Shown piece after piece: positions 35,258-46,900 of a stretch of 61,327 nt of DNA. This DNA comes from Paenibacillus pinihumi DSM 23905 = JCM 16419 (lineage in GTDB: Bacteria; Bacillota; Bacilli; Paenibacillales; Paenibacillaceae), in the NCBI RefSeq assembly GCF_000422505.1, contig NZ_AULX01000030.1, positions 1 through 61,327 of the forward strand, given 5' to 3'. Both the position numbers and the translations under genes were made by a program. Numbering within the stretch: position 1 is the first letter of the stretch; each line of letters starts with the position of its first letter. Under the pieces are notes generated by a model. The model searched no databases. It saw only the letters and a program-made list of their open reading frames with translations, and was not told the origin of the DNA.

Positions 35258-38200
35258 CTATATCGATTGTAGTTCATCAATATACCTTGCCTCCAGTTCA
35301 GTAATTACTTCTAATTTGCTCAATAAGTTATAGACAGAGTTTTTACCAAATTTAGAAACTAATGTATACTTCACCACAATGGAACGGATATATTTCCAGT
35401 CGGTTAATAGCTGATCGGCCAAATTTATAAGACTTTCATTATTAGGACAAACAACTTCAAGCTTATATAACTCTGCTTTTTTAATGTTGACTATATTATT
35501 CAAATCACCAAGCAAGTTTTCTGCATAATCGATATTGAAATCGCCTTCTGTCACCTGCATCTTCAAATACTGAATAAATATCTGTATAGCATCAAGATGC
35601 CTTATAAGAGCCTCCTTATTTTGACTGATATTTTTTGCCAAACACCGTCTGACATTGTCTGCAGCCATATTTTCAAACTGTTCCGGGGTCTTATAAAACT
35701 CATAAAACGAGTGATCGTTGTGGGCTTCTGGAGAGTTCTCCAGATATCCTTTATATGACTGTTCTACATCACTAAAGCCAATTACTCTCTTTTCATAATT
35801 CAAATTGTCTCTATACAGGTGCTCAACTATATAAAGAACCTTTTTCTCCAGATCATACCCATATATAAGCCAAGTATGCATCATGTGATCTTTCTGATAT
35901 GTCTCCTCACGTATTGACGCATAATAGCAATCAACCCAAATAATCACCGTTCTATCATTATTTATCGAAGTAATTATATCACTGATTATATTGTCACTAC
36001 TCTCCTTTGAAGAGACACTCACACCTACTTTTTCCAAGACAGACTCCAACGGTTCATATTCAATGTATTCTACATCAATCGTTTTATATCCAGACAGTTC
36101 ATTACAGGTATAAACAGCAAGATCATTGGCCAAAAAGCATGCCACATCCTTGTCATAATACCTTATTACAGGGAACAATGAGTTGTAGTAACAGCTTCTA
36201 TAAAACAACTCGTTGAAAGGCTCAATTCCGTCAATAATCTTTCTCGTTCCATGGCTGTAACTTTTATTTGCAGAAAGATTAGCGGCCAAAGCTGTGTTTG
36301 CTACAGTAGTACTTTTAAGTTGCTTGCTCTCCCCATGTTCTAATATCTGCAAAAAATTCCGTATTGTCCTGTACTCAAAAACATTGGGTTCATCAAAAAC
36401 AAACCCTTCCTTCTCCAGTTCCACCTCAAGCTTTATGGCGAGGAGGGAGTTCCCCCCAATATTGAAAAAGTCATCGGTAACCCCAATCCTATCTTTTTGC
36501 AGGACTTTTTTCCATATTCCTGTGAGCTTGACCTCAAACTCGGTCTCGGCGGCTAAAAATTCATTACTTATGACATTTTGATCAATGCTGTCCTGTAACG
36601 CTTTTCTGTTAACCTTGCCGTTGGGAGTGGCGGGAAAACTGTTCATCCATATAAACCTTATAGGAATCATGTACCTTGGGAGTTTTTTTATCAAGCAATT
36701 TAAGAGCAGTTGTTCATCCATCTCCTTGTCGGATACATAATAACAATATAAATTGTTAGTTTCCGACTCTTTCTTTGCTATTACCGCTACTTCAACCACC
36801 CTGTCAATTTCTAGCATTGCTTTTTCAATTTCTCCTATTTCGATCCTATAACCACGGACTTTTACCATTCCATCCTGCCTACCTATAAATCCCACATTTC
36901 CATCGGGCTGATAATATCCATAGTCTCCTGTCATATACATGATTTCACCGTTATTAGATATGAAAGTCTGGTCTGTTTTTTCTTGATCCTTGAAATACCC
37001 TTTGGTTACATTCAGGCCGGATATATGAATCTCTCCTATAACTCCCACCCCGCAAAGCTTCTTGTATCTATCGAGAATCAACAGCCTGTTGTTTACTATA
37101 GGCTTGCCTATTGGCAATGAACTAAGACTCCCTACATTGTCATCAACCGTATAACTTGTCACCCATATGGTAGTTTCGGTGGGACCATACATGTTGACAA
37201 CAGCCGACTTTTCAAAAACCGACTTTATTTCGGTAGCTAACGCAACGTTCCAAGCTTCCCCACCTAGCATGATGAGCCTCATATCAAGTATATTTCCATG
37301 GTAGCCGGTAGCTATCTTCTGGGACAACTTCAGCATCAATTGCGTCATCAAAGCCGGGACGGAATGCCAGACACTAATGCTTTTCTGGCTAACATATTCA
37401 ATGAGCAGATCCGGGTTTTTCAGAACATCACTTTTAATGATATGCAGTGTTGCCCCACTCAACAGTGCCCCAAAAATCTCGAACACTGAAATATCAAAGC
37501 TAATGGAGGTAACCAGTATCATGTTATCATCCGCATTCAGTCCGAAATTCTCAATGCTCCAGTTAATATAATTATATACGTTGCCGTGACTTACCATAAC
37601 ACCTTTGGGTATACCCGTGGAGCCCGAAGTGTACATGATATACATAAGACTTTCATTAGTATAAATTACGTCTGGATTGTCTTTGCTCTGGCGTATAACA
37701 TCCTCCCGGGCATAAACATTAATATTTCCTTCTAAGATTACCCCGCTCCCTGAAATATCAATTATTGTCGTTACATTCAGTTGATGCCCTAATCTTTCAA
37801 TCAGTTCAGTCTCACTAATGAGAATCCTGGCTTCAGAATGCCTCAACACAAAAGCTACTCTTTCGGTAGGGTACTCAGGATCTATCGGAACGTATACTCC
37901 CCCTGCTTTAATAATACCCAATATGCCGACTATGGTCTGCATACTTCTGTTTATCATTAACGCAACAGGCTCCCCGACTTTAACTCCTTCTCTCAGCAAA
38001 AGGCCGGCAAGCTGGTTTGCCTCTTCATTCAACTGCTCATATGTGACCTTGATGTTATCAAAAAACAAAGCTGTTTTGCTGCCGCAGGACTTGACCCGAT
38101 TTTCAAATAATTCCTTTATATTACCGGCTTCTATACATGCGACGCTTGTATTATTTATACTATCTAATATTTTCCTTTCCCATTCAGACAACACATCAAA

Positions 38201-41200
38201 TTCGCAGATGCGCTTTCCTATAGATTCCGATATTTGCTTCAGTATGCTCAGGTAGCTTTGAGCAAACCTTTTTATGGTTTCTTCTTTAAATAACCCTGTG
38301 CAATATTCAAATGTAAAATCAATCCTGTTATTTTGCTCCATAGCCTCTAGCTTCAAATCAAACTGGGCAATATTGTTTTTCATGGGGTAAGGTTCTACAG
38401 AGACGCCATCCAGAATTAAGCTCCGCTCACCCATATTCTGTAACACGAACATTACATCAAAAACAGGATTTCTGTCTAAGTCTTTTGGTAGATTCAGTTT
38501 TTTTACAAGTTGCTCGAATTGAAAGTCCTGGTTTTCATAAGCATTCAGTGTATTTTCTCTAACTTGTAACAAGAAGTCCTCAAACGCCATGTCACCTATA
38601 GGTTGATTCCGCATGCAAAGAATATTGATAAATATCCCCACGATATTTTCAGTGTCGGGATGCTGCCTGCCTGCCACTGGTGATCCGACGACTATATCCT
38701 CGTTAAGGGTAAGCTTATACAGCAACACGTTCAGTGCACTTAACAAAACCATATATAAAGTCGTACCTGTCCTGTAGCATATTCTGTGAAGCTCCTCCAT
38801 CAAGCTCCTATCCGCTTCAAAGACATATCTGTTACCTTCAAAGTTCTGCCTTAGAGGCCTGGTATAATCCAAAGGCAGATTCAATGCATTAAACTCGTTT
38901 GAAAACTGGTTCATCCAATATTTTTCCTGGCTTTTCAGTTCTTCTGAAGATAAAAGCGATTTCTGCCAGGCTGTAAAATCCTTGTATTGTACTTTTAGTT
39001 CAGGCAATGTGATCCCGTTATACAAATCACACACTTCCTTTATTAGGATATTCATGGAAATCCCATCAGAGATTATATGATGAATATCAAACAAAAGTAT
39101 ATTCAGGTCATCCTTCCTTGAAACAATGCCAACTCTCATTAATGGAGCAAGTTCAAGCTGAAACGGTCTAATAAAATCATGTATAACAGACGCTATGGCC
39201 TCGTCCTCCAAATCGCCGGCAGTGTAGTATTCCATGTTGAGCTCAACGCTATCGACAACCTTCTGCATTATATCCCCATCAACCATATGAAAGGATGTCC
39301 TGAGAGACTCATGCCTTTCTATCAAAGCTCGAATTGCATCCCTGAATCTGCATTTGTCGAAATTGCCACGCATTGTGATTGCGTATGGAATATTATAGCT
39401 AAGTCCGATGTTGTCCATCCAGTTTATGAAATAGACTCTCTCCTGTGCTGAAGAAACATTATAGTATTCCTGCTTGTTCAAAACGTCAATAGGCTTGTAT
39501 TCTTCTTTAACTTTCTTGCCATTTATAAAATCCGCCAGTTTTTCTATACTGGAATTATTCATGAGTTCACGGAGCGATACATCCTTTCTTAAAATCTTTC
39601 TTATTAAGTTCAACAAACTTAATGCTTTTAAGGAATCCCCGCCCAACTCGAAGAAGCTGTCCTTAATACCAATGGCGGTAATACCGAAAAATCCCTGCCA
39701 GATTTTAACCAGTTGTTTTTCCGTATCTCCCTGAGGCGCCGCGTATTCGGAACTTAACCGGTTCCGGATATCCTCACTGACATCCATGATGACAGAGACA
39801 CTCTCGTCAAGTTCACAAAGATCGATCCATCGGGCCATTCGTTGTTTCAATCCTCCCACATTGGAGACAACAATGCGGTTTAAATGCCCGACAGTCAGAA
39901 TCTTGTATATCGCAGCTACGGTTTTGGCAGGAGACAGTTTATCCCAGTCAACTGAAATCCATCGTGTTGCAGCAGTTGAAGGTTTGCTTAATATTTTGTA
40001 ATCCATGAAGGAATTGGCAGATGAATACGCACAAAAACCCATTCCTCCCAGAATCGTGGAGACCGATGACATAACCAGGCAGAAATCCGGCTGTCTGGTT
40101 TCAAGCAGTTTTTCCAGGTTCATCAGACCATAAACTTTTGCCTGAAATTGCTCTTCAAAATCTAATTCATTCAATTCGAACACAGTTTTAAAAGATTTTT
40201 CTTCAATAATTCCGGCACAATGAATGATTCCGTCGATCTTGCCGAACTTGCTTTCGCCGATCGTGAACGCTTCTTCCAGTTGCTTATAATTTCCCACGTC
40301 GCCCTGCAGGTATAAGACTTCCGTTCCCGCAGAACGAATTCTTTGAAAATTCTTTATCCTGGTATTTTCCTTTTCGCCTTCCATTTGTCCGGAGTCTAAC
40401 GGATGGCGTCCAGTCAGAATTAATTTAGCTTTATAATCACGGCTAATCGCTTCGGCTAATTGTAATCCAATCTCTCCCATACCTCCAGTGATTAGATACA
40501 CACCATTGGTTTTTAACAAAGAGGTTTTTCCGCTTTTTTCTAGTACATCAAAATCTTCAATCCAGCTCTTTTCCCCTCGGAAGGCGACTATTTTATCTTC
40601 CGGGGGAAGATGGATAGCCTGATAAAGCTGCCGTGCCCCGCGCTCATGAATATGCTTCTCCTCCCACGGGGAGATCGAAAAATCGATATTCCTTGTTTTC
40701 AGAAAACTCATTTCCTGCGGGAAAACCTTTAACGGTCCTATAATCGTGGAACTTTCCACGAATAATGTTTCTTCTCCGGTTACGGAATGTAAATTATTCG
40801 TTACGATCGTAATCTCAATATCGCTTATGATTCCCGCTTCTTTGATGGCCCGGGCTAACAGCATGAGACCGAAAAGACCGGTTGTTTGAGCAGCTCTAAA
40901 CCTTTCTTTCGCTCCCGTATCGGCATTTGACCGAGGGTTGTCCATTGACCAGAAATAGATAATCTTTTCGGGAATCCTTCCATTCTCCTCCAAGTCAAGA
41001 AGCAGACGCGTATAATGCATGAAATTCTCAGGGTCAAGGAGATAAGAGTACCCAGCGCAAATTTCAAAGGAGTCATGGTAAGCTACTTTGCTTATTGAGC
41101 CGGAGCTTCCTTCCAAGAGTTTAATAAAGTCATTGCATATGGGATGCGCAGAGGCAAAAACAAGTATGGATTTTGCCGCGTTTTCTTCCAGACTATCAAC

Positions 41201-43939
41201 TGGAGGAGGGGGAGAAGACTTCCAGGAGATCGAGTAAATCTCCTCATCCTGGGATTCATCAACTTTCATCTGCCCTCTCAGAGCATCTAAAACCCCTTTT
41301 TCGGTCAGCTCGTTCTTCAAAATCTGTTCCTTAAAAGGGAAGGTCGGTAAAGAAATCCGATGCCTGTCCCGGGATAAGAAAATATGATCCCATTTCCATT
41401 CGACTCCATGATTCCATAACAGACCGATCCGGTTTAAAAGGAAGGGATAATCGTCGCCATCCTCGCCTTCGCTTTTGATTGTATTCAGGATAATCCCCTT
41501 TTTACCCACATAACGGCTAACAAGATTGACCAAATCCCGGCCGGGACCAATCTCAAGCAATACCGGCTCATCCAGTTGGGACAGCAGCTCCATGCTTTGA
41601 TGGAATAGCACTGTTTTACTCAGGTGATCGACCCAATATTCCGGGCAGGCCATTTCCAAATCGGATAGCCACTCCCCTTTGACATTGGAGAGTATAGGAA
41701 ATTGCGGCTTTTTCCAGTCTATTGCGGCCATTGCCTTTTTGAATTCATCGACAACGGGCAGGGCGAGATGGGAATGAACAGCCCGGGAATTGGAAATTCT
41801 GAAGGAGAAGATCCGCTCCTTTTTAAGCTGCTGTTCCAGTTCCGTCATCACATCCGCTGTTCCCGCGAGAATGGATGACTCCCCATTATCTATAGCCAGG
41901 GATATGTCCGGGCCCAGATATTTTTCTGTCTTTTCCTTTGGCAAAGGGATGGATAGAAGCACACTGTCTTCCAGTTTAGCAACCAACTCTCCCCTTGCTT
42001 TTAATATCTCCAGTGTTTCCCTGACTGTCATGATTCCGGCAATACAGGCTGCGGTGTATTCCCCCAGGCTGTAGCCGATAACACCCGTCGGCTTTATCCC
42101 CCAATGCATCAAGAGCTTGGCCATCGCATACTCCAATATGAAAACAACATATTGAGAGCGGACAAACTCATGAATTTCTTCCCCGCTTGTCAACTCGGGA
42201 GAGTTGTAAAAGTGAGGTATACGTACCCCCACTTCTTCCTGCAGGATTTTATAGCAACTGTCAATCGTATCGCGGAAGAAGGAAACCTTTGCGTATAGTT
42301 CGTTGCCCATATTTATATATTGGGATCCAAGACCAGCAAACATAAATATAAGGTTATGCTCACTGGCCGTTGTTTGTGAGAACTTTATTTTTCCCGGGGT
42401 TGGGTTCGCTAAAATGGATGCTGCCGTCTCCAAACTCGAAGCAAGGAACATACAACGGTGCTCGAAGCCTTTTCTCCCCACCCGCAGAGTATGAGCCATG
42501 TCTGAGAGAGAAATATCTGTATTCGATCCTATGAAATCCCTAAGGTTATCGATCGATTTTTTCAAGCCCTCTTGGCTGCGGGCGCTGAGCAATACCAACT
42601 CTGCTGTATCCTCACTTTTTTTACCGACAGGAGAGATATATTCCTCTAGCAGAACATGAGCGTTGGTCCCTCCGATCCCAAATGAACTCACTCCCGCGCG
42701 CCGCGGGCCTCCCTGTGCCTTCCAGGGAATATTTTCAGTGTTTATATAAAACGGACTATCTTCCAATTTCAGCCGCGGATTATACGCCTTGAAATTTATC
42801 ATTGGCGGAATTTCTTTGTGTTTCAAGGCCAGGACAACTTTGATCAAACCTGCAATCCCCGCGGCTGTATCGAGGTGCCCGATATTAGCCTTTACTGAAC
42901 CTAGTGCACAATAATTCTGCTTCGGAGTATTAAAAGCGCTTTTCAATGCCCCAATTTCTATTTGATCTCCAAGATTAGTTGCTGTGCCGTGGGTTTCTAC
43001 CAGCGAGATGGAATCGGGTTCCACCCCGGCCAGCTGATGAGCATATTTTATAACTTCCCTCTGTCCTGCCATACTGGGTGACGTATAGCTTTCTTTTCTC
43101 CGCCCATCGTTATTTATCGCGCTTCCCTTAATTACCGCATAAATATTGTCATTGTCTCTTATTGCATCATCCAGCAATTTTAAAACGACAATGCCCGCGC
43201 CTTCTCCCCCGATAAAGCCATCGGCGTCCTTGTCAAAGGGACGACAATGCCCATCAGAAGACAGGATCATTCCCTCCTGGTACATATATCCATATTCTTC
43301 ATGTGATTTAAGAGAGACTCCCCCTGCAAGGGCCATATCACACTCCCCGTTCAACAAGGATTGGCAGGCCATATGAACCCCGACCAGGCTGGTAGAACAA
43401 GCAGTATGAAGATGAAAAACCGGGCCTTTAAGATTGAGTGCATAGGAGATCTTGGAGCATATGTAATCCTTGTCCATGAATTGAGATTCAGAGAAATCGT
43501 CAGTCTCTTTATCCCCTTCCGCAAGGGTATTAATGCCTTCCCAATAAAAGCTGGAAGAGGCTCCTGCAAATAATCCGATAAGCTTCTCATACTCAAAAGG
43601 ATTGTATCCTGCATCCTCCAGGGCTTCCCAAACGGTCTCATGAAGTATTCTGGTTTGGGGATTCATAACCCTGGCCTCATGAGGGGTGTAACCGAAAAAA
43701 GTATAATCGAATGAATCCCTGCTTTTAACCCGGCCCCCTTTGACATCAACAAAGCCGGCAGAGTTTATTTTCTCTGCCGGTACCCCTGCTTCAAGTAATT
43801 CATCTTCGCTATAAAAATCTATAGATTCTACTCCATTTTTAAGGTTGTCCCAGAATTCCCGGTAATTTCGAGAACCGGGAAAACGTACGGACATTCCGAT
43901 TACGGCTACTTCTAATCCGTTCCTCTTATCCTCGAACAT
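35258..43939 (-). CDS. hybrid PKS-NRPS, terminal megasynthase with BtrH/C39-like release domain
   Basis: About 2893 residues. The second ATG (43937-43939) is preferred because GGAGG lies 7 bases upstream; the first ATG at 43945 sits against that site. The domain order is KS (about 8-430; HTACSTSL, VETHGTAT, KANIGHLD), AT (about 525-830; GYSLGE nucleophile, full length), KR (about 1140-1370; ITGGMGEIG, SSVS, AYSSAN), carrier (GGDSLKA), C (about 1500-1900; HHIISDG), A (about 1950-2440; code read as D-I-F-H-M-G-M-I-W-K, glycine- or Hpg-like and uncertain) and carrier (IGGNSLLA). A C-terminal domain (about 2570-2893) with SCYYNSLF and HMMHTWLIYGYD follows. No thioesterase is present. The sequence from the C domain onward is visibly more AT-rich than the KS-KR half. 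Confidence 0.93.
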   Translation of the reverse strand: MFEDKRNGLEVAVIGMSVRFPGSRNYREFWDNLKNGVESIDFYSEDELLEAGVPAEKINSAGFVDVKGGRVKSRDSFDYTFFGYTPHEARVMNPQTRILHETVWEALEDAGYNPFEYEKLIGLFAGASSSFYWEGINTLAEGDKETDDFSESQFMDKDYICSKISYALNLKGPVFHLHTACSTSLVGVHMACQSLLNGECDMALAGGVSLKSHEEYGYMYQEGMILSSDGHCRPFDKDADGFIGGEGAGIVVLKLLDDAIRDNDNIYAVIKGSAINNDGRRKESYTSPSMAGQREVIKYAHQLAGVEPDSISLVETHGTATNLGDQIEIGALKSAFNTPKQNYCALGSVKANIGHLDTAAGIAGLIKVVLALKHKEIPPMINFKAYNPRLKLEDSPFYINTENIPWKAQGGPRRAGVSSFGIGGTNAHVLLEEYISPVGKKSEDTAELVLLSARSQEGLKKSIDNLRDFIGSNTDISLSDMAHTLRVGRKGFEHRCMFLASSLETAASILANPTPGKIKFSQTTASEHNLIFMFAGLGSQYINMGNELYAKVSFFRDTIDSCYKILQEEVGVRIPHFYNSPELTSGEEIHEFVRSQYVVFILEYAMAKLLMHWGIKPTGVIGYSLGEYTAACIAGIMTVRETLEILKARGELVAKLEDSVLLSIPLPKEKTEKYLGPDISLAIDNGESSILAGTADVMTELEQQLKKERIFSFRISNSRAVHSHLALPVVDEFKKAMAAIDWKKPQFPILSNVKGEWLSDLEMACPEYWVDHLSKTVLFHQSMELLSQLDEPVLLEIGPGRDLVNLVSRYVGKKGIILNTIKSEGEDGDDYPFLLNRIGLLWNHGVEWKWDHIFLSRDRHRISLPTFPFKEQILKNELTEKGVLDALRGQMKVDESQDEEIYSISWKSSPPPPVDSLEENAAKSILVFASAHPICNDFIKLLEGSSGSISKVAYHDSFEICAGYSYLLDPENFMHYTRLLLDLEENGRIPEKIIYFWSMDNPRSNADTGAKERFRAAQTTGLFGLMLLARAIKEAGIISDIEITIVTNNLHSVTGEETLFVESSTIIGPLKVFPQEMSFLKTRNIDFSISPWEEKHIHERGARQLYQAIHLPPEDKIVAFRGEKSWIEDFDVLEKSGKTSLLKTNGVYLITGGMGEIGLQLAEAISRDYKAKLILTGRHPLDSGQMEGEKENTRIKNFQRIRSAGTEVLYLQGDVGNYKQLEEAFTIGESKFGKIDGIIHCAGIIEEKSFKTVFELNELDFEEQFQAKVYGLMNLEKLLETRQPDFCLVMSSVSTILGGMGFCAYSSANSFMDYKILSKPSTAATRWISVDWDKLSPAKTVAAIYKILTVGHLNRIVVSNVGGLKQRMARWIDLCELDESVSVIMDVSEDIRNRLSSEYAAPQGDTEKQLVKIWQGFFGITAIGIKDSFFELGGDSLKALSLLNLIRKILRKDVSLRELMNNSSIEKLADFINGKKVKEEYKPIDVLNKQEYYNVSSAQERVYFINWMDNIGLSYNIPYAITMRGNFDKCRFRDAIRALIERHESLRTSFHMVDGDIMQKVVDSVELNMEYYTAGDLEDEAIASVIHDFIRPFQLELAPLMRVGIVSRKDDLNILLFDIHHIISDGISMNILIKEVCDLYNGITLPELKVQYKDFTAWQKSLLSSEELKSQEKYWMNQFSNEFNALNLPLDYTRPLRQNFEGNRYVFEADRSLMEELHRICYRTGTTLYMVLLSALNVLLYKLTLNEDIVVGSPVAGRQHPDTENIVGIFINILCMRNQPIGDMAFEDFLLQVRENTLNAYENQDFQFEQLVKKLNLPKDLDRNPVFDVMFVLQNMGERSLILDGVSVEPYPMKNNIAQFDLKLEAMEQNNRIDFTFEYCTGLFKEETIKRFAQSYLSILKQISESIGKRICEFDVLSEWERKILDSINNTSVACIEAGNIKELFENRVKSCGSKTALFFDNIKVTYEQLNEEANQLAGLLLREGVKVGEPVALMINRSMQTIVGILGIIKAGGVYVPIDPEYPTERVAFVLRHSEARILISETELIERLGHQLNVTTIIDISGSGVILEGNINVYAREDVIRQSKDNPDVIYTNESLMYIMYTSGSTGIPKGVMVSHGNVYNYINWSIENFGLNADDNMILVTSISFDISVFEIFGALLSGATLHIIKSDVLKNPDLLIEYVSQKSISVWHSVPALMTQLMLKLSQKIATGYHGNILDMRLIMLGGEAWNVALATEIKSVFEKSAVVNMYGPTETTIWVTSYTVDDNVGSLSSLPIGKPIVNNRLLILDRYKKLCGVGVIGEIHISGLNVTKGYFKDQEKTDQTFISNNGEIMYMTGDYGYYQPDGNVGFIGRQDGMVKVRGYRIEIGEIEKAMLEIDRVVEVAVIAKKESETNNLYCYYVSDKEMDEQLLLNCLIKKLPRYMIPIRFIWMNSFPATPNGKVNRKALQDSIDQNVISNEFLAAETEFEVKLTGIWKKVLQKDRIGVTDDFFNIGGNSLLAIKLEVELEKEGFVFDEPNVFEYRTIRNFLQILEHGESKQLKSTTVANTALAANLSANKSYSHGTRKIIDGIEPFNELFYRSCYYNSLFPVIRYYDKDVACFLANDLAVYTCNELSGYKTIDVEYIEYEPLESVLEKVGVSVSSKESSDNIISDIITSINNDRTVIIWVDCYYASIREETYQKDHMMHTWLIYGYDLEKKVLYIVEHLYRDNLNYEKRVIGFSDVEQSYKGYLENSPEAHNDHSFYEFYKTPEQFENMAADNVRRCLAKNISQNKEALIRHLDAIQIFIQYLKMQVTEGDFNIDYAENLLGDLNNIVNIKKAELYKLEVVCPNNESLINLADQLLTDWKYIRSIVVKYTLVSKFGKNSVYNLLSKLEVITELEARYIDELQSI

Positions 43940-43941
43940 TC

Positions 43942-46900
43942 TCATTCCTCCTTACGCAAATGTAGACGTTTTTGCCGGTTTAGTCTGCCCCTGTCTATTT
44001 TCTCCTGCCGGTCAGCCGCGGCAGGCTCGGGCAAGTCATGTTCCAAGTATTGACTCAATAACTCGATTGTAAAATGGGAGAAAATTACTATAGGAGGGAT
44101 TTCCCTTCCCAACTCTTCTTCCAATTTAGATATTGCCTGGATCGCAGAAAGCGAATCCCCTCCGATTTCAAAGAAGTTATCTTTAGTACTAATCTCTTCT
44201 TTGTTCAGAACCTTTTTCCAAATTTCAGAAAGCTTGTTTTCTATAGCCGAGGCAGGTTTAACAAAATCGACCTTAGACTCAAATCGTTCTCCGCTCCGCT
44301 CTAATTCACTAATATCTATCTTATTATTGGAAGTAATAGGAATTTGACCGATTTTATAAAATAAAGCGGGAACCATATAATCCGGCAGCTCTTTTTTAAG
44401 GCAGGATCTTATATCCTCCAAATTAAACTCTTTACTTGTTTTAAGATATGCCGTCAGGAGATCAAATCCGCTGTCGTTCTTTTTAGGTACAATAAAGGCA
44501 TTTTCAATCCCGTCCATTTTCAAGAGGCTGCTTTCAATTTCTCCGATTTCAATACGATATCCCCTTATCTGAACCTGCTTGTCGTTACGACCGATGTAGA
44601 TGATCTCACCTATTGTATTGATAAACGCCAGATCCCCTGTTTTATAAATGATTTCATTATTGTTATAAGGGTTGGGAATAAATCGTTCCTCCGTCAGTTC
44701 AGGTTTGTTCAGATAGCCGGAAGAAACCCCTTCCCCTCCGACGTAAATCTCGCCCGTGATTCCGGGAGGTACAAGCTTCATATGTTTATCAAAAAGATAG
44801 ATATTCATTGTAGGCAGAGGTTTTCCTACATTCGAAATATTCCCTTCAATCTCCTTCTCCCCGATTTCTTTAAATGTGCCATGCACGGTTATTTCAGTAA
44901 TTCCGTACATATTCATAATCCGGGTTTGCGGATATTGCTCCTTAAAGGCTTTTAAATTGTACGGTGTTAATTTTTCACCACCAAATATGACATGCCTCAA
45001 GACAACGGGAAGCTCGTCCTTATGACGGAGAATTTCCGCCTGTAAATTAATAAAGGCCGAGGGGGTTTGATTCAATATTGTTATTTTTTCCTTGTGCAAC
45101 ACGGAAAGCAAAGCCCTAGTATCTTTTTTCACGTTATTAGGAATAACAACGATAGTTCCGCCCCACAATAAAGCACCGAAGATTTCCCATACAGAGAAAT
45201 CAAAACAATAAGAGTGGCATAGTATCCAACGGTCATTTTCATTAAAATCGTATACCGGGGAATCATTATAGAACAAACGAATCACATTGTGGTGATTGAT
45301 GAGCACACCCTTCGGCACCCCGGTAGTTCCCGAGGTATATATAATATAAGCCCCATCCTCTTTCCCGGTAAAATTCTCCGGATTAGCAGTTTCTTCGTTA
45401 TCAAGGGCGATTGTTCGCAAGTTATATATCTCATGGCCATCAAATTCCTCGTGTAGTTCATCATCCTCAAGCAGTATATGCTTCACCTTGGAATCCGTCA
45501 GAATCTGTTCGATTCTTTTCCGGGGATACAGAGGATCAATAGGCAGGTAGGTACCGCCTGCCTTCAAAATAGCGAGAATGGCAATAATCATTTCAGCAGA
45601 GGGTTCCAGCAGCAATCCGACAATGGTGTTGCCCGTTACTCCTTTCTGCCGCAAGAAATGGGCCAAACGGTTAGCGCTCTCATTTAGCTCTTTATAAGTA
45701 AGAGATTTGTCCTCAAAGACCAAAGCATGTTTTGCGGGATACTCTTCCGCCTGCTTTTCAAATAAGCCTTGGATAGAATGATTCGAATAAGTTGCAGGAT
45801 GATTATTACATAAAATTGTCAGGTACTCTTTCTCTAGAGCGGGAGCCAAGAGACTAATATCTTTCAGATGAATTTTGTCATTGTTAAGACATTCATCAAT
45901 AATATGGATAAAGTATTCTTTGAACTGCATGATCGTTTCTTTGTCATAGAGATCGGTGAAATATTCAAACTCAAAATAGATTTTATCATTACGCTCTTCG
46001 GCTATGACGGTTATATCGAATTGAGCAGTTCTACTTTTATAAAGATGTGGACTTACTTCCACCCCGGGAATTTTCACCGTAGAGTCGGTGTCATTCATCA
46101 TATTCTGAAAAACAAACATCGTATCGAATAGAGGATTTCGGTTGCTTGTCTTTTTGACTTCGAGTTTATTTACCAATTCATCAAAAGGATAAAGCTGATG
46201 ATCAAAAGCCTCGAGTGTAACCTCTTTGACATATTTCATAAAAGAAAGAAAGGTTCCGTAACCATCCAACTCCGCTTTCACAGCCAGGGTATTTACAAAG
46301 AAACCCACTACATTTTCAAGCTCCATGGTATCCCTGCCGGCGATAGGCGTTCCGACAACAATCTTTTCCTGTCCCGTTAACTTATATAATAAGACAAAGT
46401 AAGCAGAGAGTAAGTACGCATAAATACTGCTTCCTTGCGCCCCTGCGGCTTTTCTGATCGCCAGCGCTTTGTCCGTATCGATATAGAAGGATATCGAGTC
46501 TCCCCGGTAGCTGAGATTTGCGGGACGTGTTTTATCCGACTTCAGATCGAGCAAAGGGATTTCCCCTTTAAACCTCTCCAGCCAGTAGTCTTCTTCCTTC
46601 CTTATCCTTTCCTGCTGGGCAGGTTCATGCAGCCATTCGCTGTAATCTTTATACTGAAACTGCTGAACTCCGGGCTCATCCCCGCTGTAAAAATCCATCA
46701 ATTCACGAATGATGATTTTAAACGAAACCCCGTCAACAAGTATATGGTGAAAATCTAGAACCAGCACAGAATAATTATCCCGGACCTTTAAGATATTTAC
46801 CCGGAACAAAGGAGCTTCCAGCAAATTAAAAGGTTTCACAAATCCTTGAATAGTCGAATCAAGAGATCTTTCATCTGTTTCTATCAGTTTACACTCAACA

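Noticed and set aside
43943..43945. First ATG of the terminal megasynthase
   Set aside because: It sits 2 bases from GGAGG; the second ATG at 43937-43939 has a normal spacing of 7.
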